A stretch of DNA of 35,530 bases. Origin: a virus. Under the pieces are notes generated by a model that was not told where the DNA came from, did not search any database, and saw only the letters and a list, made by a program, of their open reading frames with translations. The DNA lies in IMG/VR virus record IMGVR_UViG_3300010373_000096, positions 1 to 35,530 of that record, one strand, 5' to 3'. The position numbers were made by a program, and so were the translations under genes. Every line of letters begins with the position of its first letter. Within the stretch, counting starts at the first letter, position 1. Below are positions 7,267 to 15,411 of this stretch, in pieces.

Positions 7267-8072
7267 AGCCAGTCTATCATTATACTGCAGCATATTTACT
7301 TAACCCTACACATCCGGTTACCATCAACTTGGTAGGGTGTGGTGGGACCGGCTCCCAAGTGCTTAATAATTTAGCACGTACACACTTGGCGCTTCGGGCG
7401 TTAGGACATCGGGGCTTTCATGTGACGGCTTGGGATGGCGATGAAGTAAGCGATGCTAACATCGGCCGACAGCTATTTGTAAGGGGTGATATCGGAGTCA
7501 ACAAAGCACTGGCACTGATTACCCGCATCAACCGGTTTTATACATTGGGCTGGACTGCGCACAGCCGATACTGGAAGGATCCCGAAAGGGAACAACATGC
7601 TAATATCACCATCAGCTGTGTTGACAATGTGCGCACCCGTCGCATGGTATTGGAAGGATTGGTTAAGCAGGATAAAGCAACATTAAAATACAAGGATCGC
7701 CGTGTCGATGATCCTCATATTCCTTTTTATTGGCTGGACTGCGGCAATAATAAGGATAAAGGACAAATTATCCTGGGAAATGTTCGACCGATTCCTCAAC
7801 CAAAGCCGACCAAGGAATTTACCACACAGGAAAACCTCCCGAATCTATTCGACATATTTCCGGATATGGAAAGGCATGAAGGCAAAGAAAGTGGGCCAAG
7901 TTGTTCCTTGGCCCAAGCTTTACATAAACAGGATCTATTCATCAATAGCACACTGGCTCAATTCGCTACCCATCTTATATGGAAAATGTTTCGCAATGCT
8001 CGGCTGCAGTACCATGGTGTATTCCTTAATCTCGATACCATGCAAACTAATCCTTTAAAAGTAAAGGCATGA
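7263..8072 (+). CDS. PRTRC system ThiF-family protein (E1-like adenylyltransferase)
   Basis: 269 aa. The N-terminal Rossmann motif NLVGCGGTGSQ (Gly25-Gly30) is followed by WDGDEVSDANIGRQLF (Asp58, Asp60, Arg69) and SCVDNVRTRR (Asp121), the ATP-binding elements of ThiF/MoeB/E1 enzymes. The C-terminal block GPSCSLAQALHKQDLFINS is characteristic of the PRTRC ThiF subgroup; Cys214 (or Cys160) could be the thioester cysteine. The expected reaction is adenylation of the C-terminal Gly of PRTRC-C followed by thiol transfer. Overlaps of 4 bases join it to MazG upstream and to a small zinc-ribbon-like gene downstream. Confidence 0.9.
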   Translation: MKPVYHYTAAYLLNPTHPVTINLVGCGGTGSQVLNNLARTHLALRALGHRGFHVTAWDGDEVSDANIGRQLFVRGDIGVNKALALITRINRFYTLGWTAHSRYWKDPEREQHANITISCVDNVRTRRMVLEGLVKQDKATLKYKDRRVDDPHIPFYWLDCGNNKDKGQIILGNVRPIPQPKPTKEFTTQENLPNLFDIFPDMERHEGKESGPSCSLAQALHKQDLFINSTLAQFATHLIWKMFRNARLQYHGVFLNLDTMQTNPLKVKA

Positions 8073-8302
8073 TCATCGGTACCGAATGTCCATCCAGGAA
8101 GCGCATGTTCCCTACCAAGGAATCTGTCAAGGATTACATTACGGAAAACACCGCCAAGCATTTACGATACGGTATTCGCAAGCTTTACTATTACTTATGT
8201 CCTGTCTGTGGGATGTATCATTTAACGAAACAAAAACAAGTTCTAACACCAAATAAAACAAAACAACATGAATCTAAAAGACAGAATCCAGGCAAAAATT
8301 GA
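8069..8302 (+). CDS. Small protein with CPVCGMYH zinc-ribbon-like motif
   Basis: 77 aa. A possible zinc knuckle is formed by Cys7 and LCPVCGMYHLT (two Cys and a His). The C-terminus is basic and low-complexity. It overlaps the ThiF stop by 4 bases and is probably the last gene of the PRTRC operon. Similar tiny CPxCG proteins are common in phages and often unassigned. Its 3' end overlaps the start of the next short frame (8268). Confidence 0.6.
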   Translation: MIIGTECPSRKRMFPTKESVKDYITENTAKHLRYGIRKLYYYLCPVCGMYHLTKQKQVLTPNKTKQHESKRQNPGKN

Positions 8303-8396
8303 CGAGAACACATCGAACATTAATTGGCTCACCGACATGAATGAAGAGCTTACAGCGCTTTTAAACGATGAAGATGACAATGGGGGGGGGTATTAA
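8268..8396 (+). CDS. Short acidic ORF ending in a G9 tract (possible N-terminus of next gene)
   Basis: 42 aa, beginning MNLKDRIQAKIDENT and ending DDNGGGY. Its ATG follows an A-rich leader typical of the other genes here. It is a plausible amphipathic helix with an acidic end. The stop comes directly after nine G residues (8382-8390). One G fewer would join it in frame to the HTH-like protein that follows, so it may be the first half of that protein. Confidence 0.5.
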   Translation: MNLKDRIQAKIDENTSNINWLTDMNEELTALLNDEDDNGGGY

Positions 8397-8691
8397 GGAA
8401 GAAGTAACACCAAAAGCCCGAAAAACGAAGAAAACCAAAGCCGGAAGAGTGAACCAGCAAAAAGTAATATTACAAGCACTGGATAGCGTCGGCGATATGT
8501 CATTCGACCAATTGGCAGAACATCTGGATATTGTCAATGATACGGTCACTAAAGGCAATTATAGCCGGGCCTTAAAGCGCTTAGTGGAAAAGGAGCAGGT
8601 AACCGAAGAGGATGGAATCTATTCAATAGCCAGCGAATTCGAAACAAAAGGCGAAATGTTATCGGCAAAAGATTTTAAGAAACAATTTTAA
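8368..8691 (+). CDS. Small winged-helix-like DNA-binding protein
   Basis: 107 aa from the ATG at 8368 (an alternative ATG lies at 8380, next to the G9 tract). A Lys-rich linker (KARKTKKTKAGR) precedes a compact helical domain: QKVILQALDSV, DMSFDQLAEHLDI, SRALKRLVEKEQV, then a wing-like EEDGIYSIAS. This is the pattern of a winged helix-turn-helix and suggests a transcriptional or replication regulator. Its location just before the packaging genes would suit a late-gene regulator. No specific family is recognised. The N-terminus is uncertain because of the homopolymer overlap with the upstream short frame. Confidence 0.65.
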   Translation: MKMTMGGGIKEEVTPKARKTKKTKAGRVNQQKVILQALDSVGDMSFDQLAEHLDIVNDTVTKGNYSRALKRLVEKEQVTEEDGIYSIASEFETKGEMLSAKDFKKQF

Positions 8692-8702
8692 ACCAATATT
8701 AT

Positions 8703-8888
8703 ATGAGTACAGAATTTTATGAAGTACCGAAAAAGCGCCCCTATGATAAAGAGGCCGCTGCGATTGCCCGAAAAAAAAACAGGGGATTGCCTTTTTATGC
8801 CGTCGAGCAAAAGATTAAAGGACAAGTAATTATGACGCCTGGCCACGTTCGAAATACGGGAAGGGTTAATTTTGCACCTTGGAAATAA
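8703..8888 (+). CDS. Small hypothetical protein
   Basis: 61 aa, basic, without membrane segments. It contains YDKEAAAIARKKNRGLPFYA and TPGHVRNTGRVNF. It starts after a short A/T-rich leader (tattatATG) and ends 22 bases before the best start of the terminase small subunit. It resembles small proteins found just before terminase genes but has no function I can name. Confidence 0.5.
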   Translation: MSTEFYEVPKKRPYDKEAAAIARKKNRGLPFYAVEQKIKGQVIMTPGHVRNTGRVNFAPWK

Positions 8889-8910
8889 AATCTGTCAATT
8901 TACTGTCGGC

Positions 8911-9315
8911 ATGGCTGGGAAATTAAAAGGCGCAAAAGATGGGGTACCCTTCAAAAAGGGTAAGGACCCGCGTCGTAACCTATCGGGCCGACCCGTGAAA
9001 TTCTTCACCACCATGAAGCAAGCTGGCTACAAGCCCGTCGAGGTAACCGACTGCATTCAGGCAATGCTCGGTTATACTGTCGAGCAACTCCAGGAGATTA
9101 TGAACGAAAAGGAAGATGCGACAGTACTCGAAAAAGGGGTAGCGAAGCTTTTGTTTAATTTCGTCATTACTGGCGATACAACAGACCTCGACACACTCTT
9201 TCACCGGGCTTGGGGTGCACCGAAACATCAGGTCGAGCACTCCGGCGAAGTAAAGACCAATGCCCCTGTAATCAATATACTTCCTCTCCGTGGATCTAAG
9301 CCAACCTCAGAGTGA
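8911..9315 (+). CDS. Terminase small subunit-like protein
   Basis: 134 aa from ATG 8911. An upstream TTG at 8872 is open but adds a non-conserved stretch. The N-terminus GVPFKKGKDPRRNLSGRP fits the 'GNPxGRP'-type start of DUF5681/terminase small-subunit proteins that recognise packaging DNA. A helical body follows (EQLQEIMNEKEDATVLEK, LFHRAWGAPKHQVEHSGE). Its 3' end overlaps the large subunit by 26 bases. It is expected to form a ring that selects the pac or cos site and loads TerL. Confidence 0.75.
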   Translation: MAGKLKGAKDGVPFKKGKDPRRNLSGRPVKFFTTMKQAGYKPVEVTDCIQAMLGYTVEQLQEIMNEKEDATVLEKGVAKLLFNFVITGDTTDLDTLFHRAWGAPKHQVEHSGEVKTNAPVINILPLRGSKPTSE

Positions 9316-10696
9316 TGCCTGGCATTACCTGCATGACAATGAACACACCGAGGTATTGTTCGGCGGTGGAGCTGGCGGGGGTAAGTCAATGCTCGGCTGC
9401 ACCTGGCAGATCAATGAACGTATTGCGCACCCTGGTACCCGGGGTATCATTTGCCGAAAAGAATTAAAACTCATTCGGGAGTCGACACTTGTGACTTTTT
9501 TTTACATGATGGGCCAGCTCGGCTACAAGGCCGGCACCGATTATGAGTATAACAGCACACTGATGACTGTTACATTCTCCAACGAAAGCACCATCACATT
9601 CAAAGACTTGGGATGGATCCCCAGCGATCCCAACTTTGAGCGGCTTGGCTCCAGCGAGTACACTGATTGCTTTATCGACGAGGCGGGTGAAATCACGGAG
9701 AAGGCTTTCGATATCATTACTTCCCGTTTGCGTTGGATGGTGAAGAAAGGCACCGCCATTCCTTTGTCGAAGGTACTACTCACCTGTAATCCGAACAACA
9801 ACTGGATAAAGGCAAAGTATATCAAAAAGGAAAACAAAGAAGTGATACTCAAACCCTACCAAGCTTTTGTGCGGGCTCTGGTCACCGATAATCCCGACAA
9901 AGATTTCGCAGAGACCTATGTACAGCAGCTCAAACGCATGAACAACACCTACGACATCGCCCGGTTATTGGATGGCGACTGGGATGTAACCGAACGTACA
10001 GGTGGCGAGTTTTACAAAAGCTTTGATACCCTCAAGCATGTGAAGCAAGTCCAATACGACCCGAGCTTACCTCTTCACCTCAGTTGGGATAAAAACGTGA
10101 AGCCTTACCTACCCTGTGGCGTGTTCCAAATTAAGGGCAAAACGGTAATGATGATTGACCTGTTCCTCGGCAAGAGCCCGAACAACAAGGTGTGGACCGT
10201 GTGCGATTGGATACGCTCCAAGTATGGCGAGCATACGGATGGTATGTTCATCTATGGGGATTCGACGGCCGACAATAGTGACCCGTCCCTGGAAGAGAAC
10301 CGAACCTTTTATGCGCAGATCATGCAGCGACTGGCATCGTTCAGCCCACAGAAGCGTGTACCTGCCAGTAATCCTTTGGTCGTTCCTAGGGGTCGGTTCA
10401 TTAATGCTATTATGGACAGCAACTATGCCGGTATTTACTTTATGATATCGGACCAGCTGAGCGAGGCCATCAATGAATTCACCAACGTAAAGGAAAATGC
10501 CGAAGGCGGCAAGGATAAGAGCACAGAAAAGGACCAGTCGGGCGCTACATATCAACGCTGGGGACACATTTCCGACCTCACCGACTACATCATTTGCAAG
10601 GCCTTCAATAGCGAGTATGAGCGCTTCAAGCGCGGAGGTGTAGCGGCCTTCGATAACGCTGAAATATTCGACGCCCCCACCAACATTTCGTATTAA
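9290..10696 (+). CDS. terL: Terminase large subunit
   Basis: 468 aa from a GTG start. The ATPase domain has Walker A GGGAGGGKS (25-33) and Walker B CFIDEAGE (127-134, Glu131 catalytic), followed by LLTCNPNNNW as the coupling motif. The RNase H-like nuclease has Asp267 (LSWDKN), Asp324 (YGDSTADN) and a distal acidic pair in HISDLTDYI. It packages genome DNA into proheads and cuts it. Length and motif order are normal for the Mu gp28/Terminase_6 type. It overlaps the small subunit; a TAACTTTG promoter-like element lies in its last codons. Confidence 0.95.
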   Translation: MDLSQPQSDAWHYLHDNEHTEVLFGGGAGGGKSMLGCTWQINERIAHPGTRGIICRKELKLIRESTLVTFFYMMGQLGYKAGTDYEYNSTLMTVTFSNESTITFKDLGWIPSDPNFERLGSSEYTDCFIDEAGEITEKAFDIITSRLRWMVKKGTAIPLSKVLLTCNPNNNWIKAKYIKKENKEVILKPYQAFVRALVTDNPDKDFAETYVQQLKRMNNTYDIARLLDGDWDVTERTGGEFYKSFDTLKHVKQVQYDPSLPLHLSWDKNVKPYLPCGVFQIKGKTVMMIDLFLGKSPNNKVWTVCDWIRSKYGEHTDGMFIYGDSTADNSDPSLEENRTFYAQIMQRLASFSPQKRVPASNPLVVPRGRFINAIMDSNYAGIYFMISDQLSEAINEFTNVKENAEGGKDKSTEKDQSGATYQRWGHISDLTDYIICKAFNSEYERFKRGGVAAFDNAEIFDAPTNISY

Positions 10697-10701
10697 CTTT
10701 G
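10694..10701 (+). promoter_or_regulatory. Bacteroidota-type -7 element TAACTTTG
   Basis: An exact match to TAnnTTTG spans the end of terL. The next ATG (10706) lies only 4 bases beyond, so the transcript could be leaderless or nearly so. No good TTG box is seen at the expected -33 position, so this is tentative. Confidence 0.4.
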
Positions 10702-10705
10702 CAAT

Positions 10706-10933
10706 ATGAAATGGAATAACATTACAGTACTACTAGGCGGTAAAGAAATAAATATCATCCCTCTCATATTGCCAGAACATAAATACAAAGCAGGCGACTG
10801 GATAAATGTCGATGGGTATCCGTGTCAGATTATGTGGGCAGGCTACGGTAGGACCCATGCACCAATGTATCGCTGTATGTGTGATGGTTTTGAATGGGAT
10901 ATTCTTGAATCCCTCATCATAGGAATGTGGTAA
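10706..10933 (+). CDS. Small hypothetical protein
   Basis: 75 aa. A beta-rich sequence (NITVLLGGKEINIIPL, AGDWINVDGYPCQIMWAGYG, YRCMCDGFEWD) suggests a small SH3-like or OB-like barrel. Cys residues are not arranged as an obvious metal site. It lies alone between terL and the gp36-like gene, behind a TAACTTTG element. Function unknown. Confidence 0.6.
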   Translation: MKWNNITVLLGGKEINIIPLILPEHKYKAGDWINVDGYPCQIMWAGYGRTHAPMYRCMCDGFEWDILESLIIGMW

Positions 10934-10956
10934 AATAGTAGGCGTATAACGGGGGG

Positions 10957-10979
10957 TAAAGCGGTGCGTTTCCGCTTTA
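10957..10979 (+). promoter_or_regulatory. 8-bp perfect hairpin in leader of gp36-like gene
   Basis: TAAAGCGG, a 7-base loop and CCGCTTTA form an uninterrupted stem ending 8 bases before ATG 10988, followed by TTTG. A GGCGTATA octamer at 10941-10948 just upstream is shared with the operators near 20.05 kb. It could be a weak terminator or a translation-control hairpin; the short T run argues against an efficient terminator. Confidence 0.45.
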
Positions 10980-10987
10980 TTTGTGCC

Positions 10988-12235
10988 ATGTACCTAAGAA
11001 CGCGAGACTACGACCCCGCCATCCTGGCCCCCAACCTATTGCAGATAATCACCAACGCAACGGTTGCCGACTTAGGCATTCGCCAGATCGTAGAGAATTA
11101 CGCCAAAGGTGTCGTACGGTCCTACCTTAAACAAAAATACTATACCGACTGGGAGTTGACCGACACCAATGTGTATTCGCGGTACATCGCCAACACCACT
11201 ACACCAATTCTGTTCTATTCCGGCTCCCGGGTGGAACTTAACTTTGCCGCGTATGTGCCGGCCAATACATACAACATCGGCGACACCTGCAGTGTAACAG
11301 CCGCAGGAGTAACCACTGAATACATCTGCAATACGAACGGTACCACAGGGACATTCAATCCATCTAACTGGTACGCCGTAGGCATTCAGTACGACCTGTG
11401 GAATGTGCAGATGCCCTATCCCCTCTTCAATGTCAATGCCAATTATAAAATAGGTGATATCCGCTTTTGGAAGGGAAATCTATATTCCTGCCAGCAGGCT
11501 ACAGCTGACCTCACTACCAACGATGTGCTGGATGCGATTACCATCAGCAATATACCTAAGCCGAATTCGTTCCCGGGTGATGGCTCTACCGCCAGCCTCA
11601 ACCAATGGGGTATCGGCGTCCCCTATACATTCAGCATCATAAATCTTTCACAATACAACGCATGGTCGAACGTCGGCAGTTACCTGCAGGGGAATATCAT
11701 CACGCACAACAACACAGCGTGGATATCCCTACAAGGCACACTGGCTTCGCCTAATATCAATAATGAACCAGGCTCGGACAATGTTAACTGGGGGGTATAT
11801 GCCTTCAATGGCATAGCCCCGAATGTCCCTTTCAATACGCCATGGTCCGGAGTAACAAACTATACCGCAGGACAACTGGCCATGAATGGAAGTATGCTGT
11901 GGGTGTCGATATTCGGTACTGCAAGCGTTCCCAATGTGGGAAACATCCCCGGGGCCGACATCAAAAATTGGGTGCCACTTACCTGGGTATATGGAGACAA
12001 CCGCGATCAGGTTCTTCTGCCGGCCATGGTAAATATCAGCCTGAAGATGTTACACGAACGCATTCCGCCAAAGCAGATACCAGAGATACGGCAGCTCGCG
12101 TACGATGACGCCATCAAAACGCTGAAGGATATCGCCCACGGAGAAATCAACCCCGATGTATTACAGCCCTATCAAACCGATGCAGGGCAAACGGTAACGG
12201 CCATCGGCATCACCAAAGAAAATAACACATGGTAA
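10988..12235 (+). CDS. gp36-like (DUF1320) head-tail connector with inserted carbohydrate-binding-like repeats
   Basis: 415 aa from ATG 10988; an upstream GTG at 10964 would read through the leader hairpin. Residues 1-80 (MYLRTRDYDPAILAPNLLQI) and 340-395 (LLPAMVNISLKMLHERIPPK, then DDAIKTLKDIAHGEINPD) look like the two halves of a Mu gp36/DUF1320 connector. Between them four beta-rich repeats follow the scheme Y-x2-GD/Q-x-Val...Y/W...P...W: about 94-130, 152-207, 226-270 and 287-329. The scheme is that of small chitin/cellulose-binding modules (CBM5/12-like). The insertion makes it more than twice the usual length of gp36 (about 140 aa). The core identity is likely; the binding role is inferred. 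Confidence 0.7.
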   Translation: MYLRTRDYDPAILAPNLLQIITNATVADLGIRQIVENYAKGVVRSYLKQKYYTDWELTDTNVYSRYIANTTTPILFYSGSRVELNFAAYVPANTYNIGDTCSVTAAGVTTEYICNTNGTTGTFNPSNWYAVGIQYDLWNVQMPYPLFNVNANYKIGDIRFWKGNLYSCQQATADLTTNDVLDAITISNIPKPNSFPGDGSTASLNQWGIGVPYTFSIINLSQYNAWSNVGSYLQGNIITHNNTAWISLQGTLASPNINNEPGSDNVNWGVYAFNGIAPNVPFNTPWSGVTNYTAGQLAMNGSMLWVSIFGTASVPNVGNIPGADIKNWVPLTWVYGDNRDQVLLPAMVNISLKMLHERIPPKQIPEIRQLAYDDAIKTLKDIAHGEINPDVLQPYQTDAGQTVTAIGITKENNTW

Positions 12236-12651
12236 TCGACATCAAACAACTGACCAAAGAGGAGCTACTGGAGTTCTTCCGCACCCAACAGAAACGGGTA
12301 AAAGAAATGTGGGCCGTGCTTTCCGAATGGTGCACCGGGCATTATACAAAAAGCATCAAGGCGATACAGAAGCTTCGCAGGGACATCAAGCAGATCGATT
12401 ACGTGGTAATGGAGCAACACAACCCGCTTACCAATGAGGTCCTGTACTATATCGAAATAAAGAAATACGGGCGGCCCAAATATATCTACCGCATCAAAAA
12501 CGTGGTGCATCAGCAATTATTCGGATGCGACCGCGACGGCTTTTTCGGTAATTACCAGAACGCCCTGAAGATTCAGAAGTTCATCAGTGGCGAAACAAAA
12601 ATCATTAACCGGCCCGCTGTAAAGCCAACAGAAAACGATGAGAGACGTTGA
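12229..12651 (+). CDS. Hypothetical protein between gp36-like gene and portal
   Basis: 140 aa. A helical N-terminus (LTKEELLEFFRTQQKRVKEM) is followed by an amphipathic, basic region and a beta-rich part (EVLYYIEIKKYGRPKYIYRI). It overlaps the genes on both sides by 7 and 14 bases. The position suggests a head-assembly accessory or regulator. No family recognised. Confidence 0.65.
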   Translation: MVIDIKQLTKEELLEFFRTQQKRVKEMWAVLSEWCTGHYTKSIKAIQKLRRDIKQIDYVVMEQHNPLTNEVLYYIEIKKYGRPKYIYRIKNVVHQQLFGCDRDGFFGNYQNALKIQKFISGETKIINRPAVKPTENDERR

Positions 12652-14059
12652 CAAGTTCATGAAGAAATACAGCGTGGTAAAGAACTTCGCTTTACCCGGT
12701 GGTGGTGCCACGGAACGGAACGCCAAACTGGCTTTTGATTTCGGCAACTGGGCCCAGCCCGGAGACGGAGCGTTATTGCCCGGTGGTATCCCTTCTCCCG
12801 AAAACATAAGTGGCTATATTGCGCCTGTACAGTTTCAGCGTATCCGGCATGATGTGGGCCTATGGCGCGAAGCGGTAAGAGAGGCCGAGCTGGCCATCCT
12901 GCCTTTTCGTGTGCGCATGCAGCGCATGTATGTCGATACCGTATTGAACCCGCACCTGCAGGCATTGATGTTGCGCCGTAAGCGGCTCACTTTGCTGAGG
13001 GATTTCGATATCTGCGTGAATGGCCAGCCCAGTGAAACTTTAACCGAGGTGTTTAAGAATCAGTGGTTCTACGACTATCTTAATCATTCCCTCGATGCCA
13101 AGGCCTACGGCTATTCTCTGATACAGCTTTCGAATCCTGATAACGATGGATGCGAGGTGGACCTTGTGCGACGGTTCAATGTGAGCCCTGACCGCCGGGT
13201 AGTATCCCTTTTTGAATATTCCGTCACCGGTATCGACTTTGACGATCCTGTGTTCAACCCCTATTTAATATTTGTAAAGACCCCGACCGAAATCGGCGTA
13301 AGCAAATGCGGCTATGGCTGGCTGTATAAGGTGGCTAACATCGAGCTGATGCACCGCAATCTGTTACAACAAAATGCTGACTACTGCCAGACTTTCGCCC
13401 ATCCATTACGAACCATCAAAACCGAAAAGCTTCAGGGCGATGCGGACCGCAAGCGTTATACCGAGTTCCTAAAGAACCAGGGTGCACTAGCCGGCCTTAT
13501 CCTCGACCCATCCGATGAGATCGAGTTCCATGAGGCCAATACAGGGACCGGCTCGAAGTGTTATGAAACCTTCGGCGCTACACTGGAGAAGATGATGTCG
13601 AAAATGGTGCTCGGCCATGGCGATGCATTGGATTCTGTTCCCGGAAAACTGGGGAAGGAATCGAATGTGGAGGATGCCATCAATGAAGTGAAGATAGAAG
13701 ATGGCCGTTTTGTAGCCTGGGATTTCAAAAAGAACTTGGTTCCTAAGTTACAGGGCCTAGGTGTACCCCTGCCACAAAACACCACCATCGTGTACAACAA
13801 TGACGACGAAATGCTCGAGGGCCAAACCAAGGAAGCCGAGAACGCCCTGATTTTTGGTCAGGCGCTTTACCAGCTTTCCCAGGCAGGCTATCAAGTAGAT
13901 GTAACCGAAGTATCTGAGCGCCTCGACATGAATGTGATAGTGAAAGTACAACCGGCCAACCCCGGAGCACCCGATGAAGAGCACAAACGCGCAGCCGACA
14001 TACAAAACCGCATTAATCTGATTTATTTCAAACGCCACGGCAAACAACTCAATGCCTAA
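12638..14059 (+). CDS. Portal protein (Mu gp29-like, DUF935)
   Basis: 473 aa. The sequence has the layout of the DUF935/Mu gp29 portal: an N-terminal disordered segment, a helical wing (YVDTVLNPHLQALMLRRKRL), DLVRRFNVSPDRRVVSLF, a central stem region, and a C-terminal crown helix (DEEHKRAADIQNRINLIYF). It would form the dodecameric vertex ring through which DNA enters and leaves, and to which the terminase docks. The length agrees with the family. It overlaps the gpF homologue by 8 bases, as in Mu-type late operons. Confidence 0.88.
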   Translation: MRDVDKFMKKYSVVKNFALPGGGATERNAKLAFDFGNWAQPGDGALLPGGIPSPENISGYIAPVQFQRIRHDVGLWREAVREAELAILPFRVRMQRMYVDTVLNPHLQALMLRRKRLTLLRDFDICVNGQPSETLTEVFKNQWFYDYLNHSLDAKAYGYSLIQLSNPDNDGCEVDLVRRFNVSPDRRVVSLFEYSVTGIDFDDPVFNPYLIFVKTPTEIGVSKCGYGWLYKVANIELMHRNLLQQNADYCQTFAHPLRTIKTEKLQGDADRKRYTEFLKNQGALAGLILDPSDEIEFHEANTGTGSKCYETFGATLEKMMSKMVLGHGDALDSVPGKLGKESNVEDAINEVKIEDGRFVAWDFKKNLVPKLQGLGVPLPQNTTIVYNNDDEMLEGQTKEAENALIFGQALYQLSQAGYQVDVTEVSERLDMNVIVKVQPANPGAPDEEHKRAADIQNRINLIYFKRHGKQLNA

Positions 14060-14816
14060 AAAGAAACCCGACATAAAGAGTTCTACCGTTCAGGGCATAT
14101 TTGCCGGTGTGATCACTGTGCATAACCTGCCGCAGGATGTATACTATATGAATGCGCAGAAGCTTATGTCTGGTGTGCACAAAGGCTGGAAGGGTTCTGT
14201 GCAGCTTGCCTATAATTCCCCCAACTGGAAGTTATACGAAAGCATCAGCGACAATATTTTCCTATTCTCCGGCGCCAAAACCTTCAAGCAAACCCTGGAT
14301 ATGTCCGAGGCCCTGCTCGATGAGGACGGCAAGCTGGTCCCTTTCGATAAGTTCAAGGAAGTGGCCGGTGAAATCTTCAGTACGTTCAATGAGGATTATC
14401 TGGAGTCGGAATATTACACCGCACTGGATGGGGCCCGCGAAGCCGACAAGTGGCTCGACTATAAAAAGAATGGCGTAGAATACCTGCGCTTCCTGACCTC
14501 CAATGACGAAACCGTCTGCGAAATATGCGGGGGATACGATGATACGGTACTACCCATTACCGATTCCTTTTGGGATGTAAATTACCCGCCGCTTCATTTC
14601 AGGTGCAACTGCACTACGCAGCCTGAGTATGATGCCGAGGAAGAAACCGAGCGCCCTGAACAAAGTGATGTATCTCCTGGCTTCCGGAACAATATCGCCA
14701 AGACGGGAGTTATCTTCAATAAGCACAATGGGTACTTCCAGATACCGGCAAAGTACAAAGATTTGGCAAGAAACAACTTCGGGTTACCGCTGCCCGCCCA
14801 TACGCTATCCAAATGA
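14052..14816 (+). CDS. Mu gpF-like minor head protein (SPP1 gp7 family)
   Basis: 254 aa. The C-terminal part holds the hallmark TVCEICGGYDD ... PPLHFRCNC, with Cys156, Cys159, His182, Cys185 and Cys187 positioned to bind zinc, as in SPP1 gp7/Mu gpF minor head proteins. The N-terminal half is helical. These proteins sit inside or at the portal vertex in a few copies and take part in head morphogenesis and DNA delivery. Directly downstream of the portal and overlapping it, as expected. Confidence 0.85.
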   Translation: MPKKKPDIKSSTVQGIFAGVITVHNLPQDVYYMNAQKLMSGVHKGWKGSVQLAYNSPNWKLYESISDNIFLFSGAKTFKQTLDMSEALLDEDGKLVPFDKFKEVAGEIFSTFNEDYLESEYYTALDGAREADKWLDYKKNGVEYLRFLTSNDETVCEICGGYDDTVLPITDSFWDVNYPPLHFRCNCTTQPEYDAEEETERPEQSDVSPGFRNNIAKTGVIFNKHNGYFQIPAKYKDLARNNFGLPLPAHTLSK

Positions 14817-15238
14817 GGCACAAACTCGATTTTAAAAAGGCCATACGCTTGCTAGAGGAAAAGAAATCTACCTTACCCAATCAGCTGGCCCATATTGCCC
14901 AGTCGGCTTTCATCAACAACTTCCGCACGTCGAGCTGGTTCGGCAATAAATGGCCCGAGGTACAACGCAGGCTCAAGCCAGCACCGAAAAGCGACCCTAA
15001 GGCAAATAGCCGGGGTATATTACGGGGTAAGACCCGCAGGCTCCTGCATGATGTGGAGCACTCCATCCGTGAAGCCAATTGGAGGGAAATACGCTTAGGT
15101 GTATCGGTCCCTTACGCCGAATACCACAACGACGGTACCGATAAGATCCCGAAGCGCAGGTTCATGGGCGACCATCCGAAGCTCAGGGCCAAGCTCCGTA
15201 AAAAAATGGATACAGAACTTAAAACCATTTTCAAATGA
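14813..15238 (+). CDS. Mu gpG-like virion morphogenesis / tail completion protein
   Basis: 141 aa. The C-terminal motif SVPYAEYHNDGTDKIPKRRF followed by a basic helix is the signature of phage virion morphogenesis proteins (Mu gpG / P2 gpS-like), and the N-terminal helix LDFKKAIRLLEEKKSTLPN is also typical. It is thought to complete the tail or join head and tail. ATGA overlaps connect it to the gpF homologue and to the small gene that follows. Confidence 0.8.
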   Translation: MRHKLDFKKAIRLLEEKKSTLPNQLAHIAQSAFINNFRTSSWFGNKWPEVQRRLKPAPKSDPKANSRGILRGKTRRLLHDVEHSIREANWREIRLGVSVPYAEYHNDGTDKIPKRRFMGDHPKLRAKLRKKMDTELKTIFK

Positions 15239-15411
15239 ATATTTATACATGCGACTATAAGACCGTCCGGAACATCATCAGTGAGTACCCGGATTACATA
15301 TTCTACCAACAGCACCGCAATCATTGCTTAGTGATGCTGGTGGCCAAAGAACAAACCATCGTAAAGAAGTTTAACCTGGTATTGCAATCCTTTCACTCCA
15401 AAGTAGATTGA
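15235..15411 (+). CDS. Small hypothetical protein (58 aa)
   Basis: 58 aa, starting inside the stop of the gpG-like gene (ATGA) and ending in the TTGA start of the next. It reads MNIYTCDYKTVRNI... and ends SFHSKVD, with a central beta strand CLVMLVAKEQTIVKKF. The gap-free coupling on both sides and normal codon use support it as real. No family recognised. Confidence 0.65.
   Translation: MNIYTCDYKTVRNIISEYPDYIFYQQHRNHCLVMLVAKEQTIVKKFNLVLQSFHSKVD

Noticed and set aside
10964-10987. GTG start 24 bases upstream for the gp36-like protein
   Set aside because: It would translate the arm of a perfect hairpin; ATG 10988 opens the conserved N-terminus.
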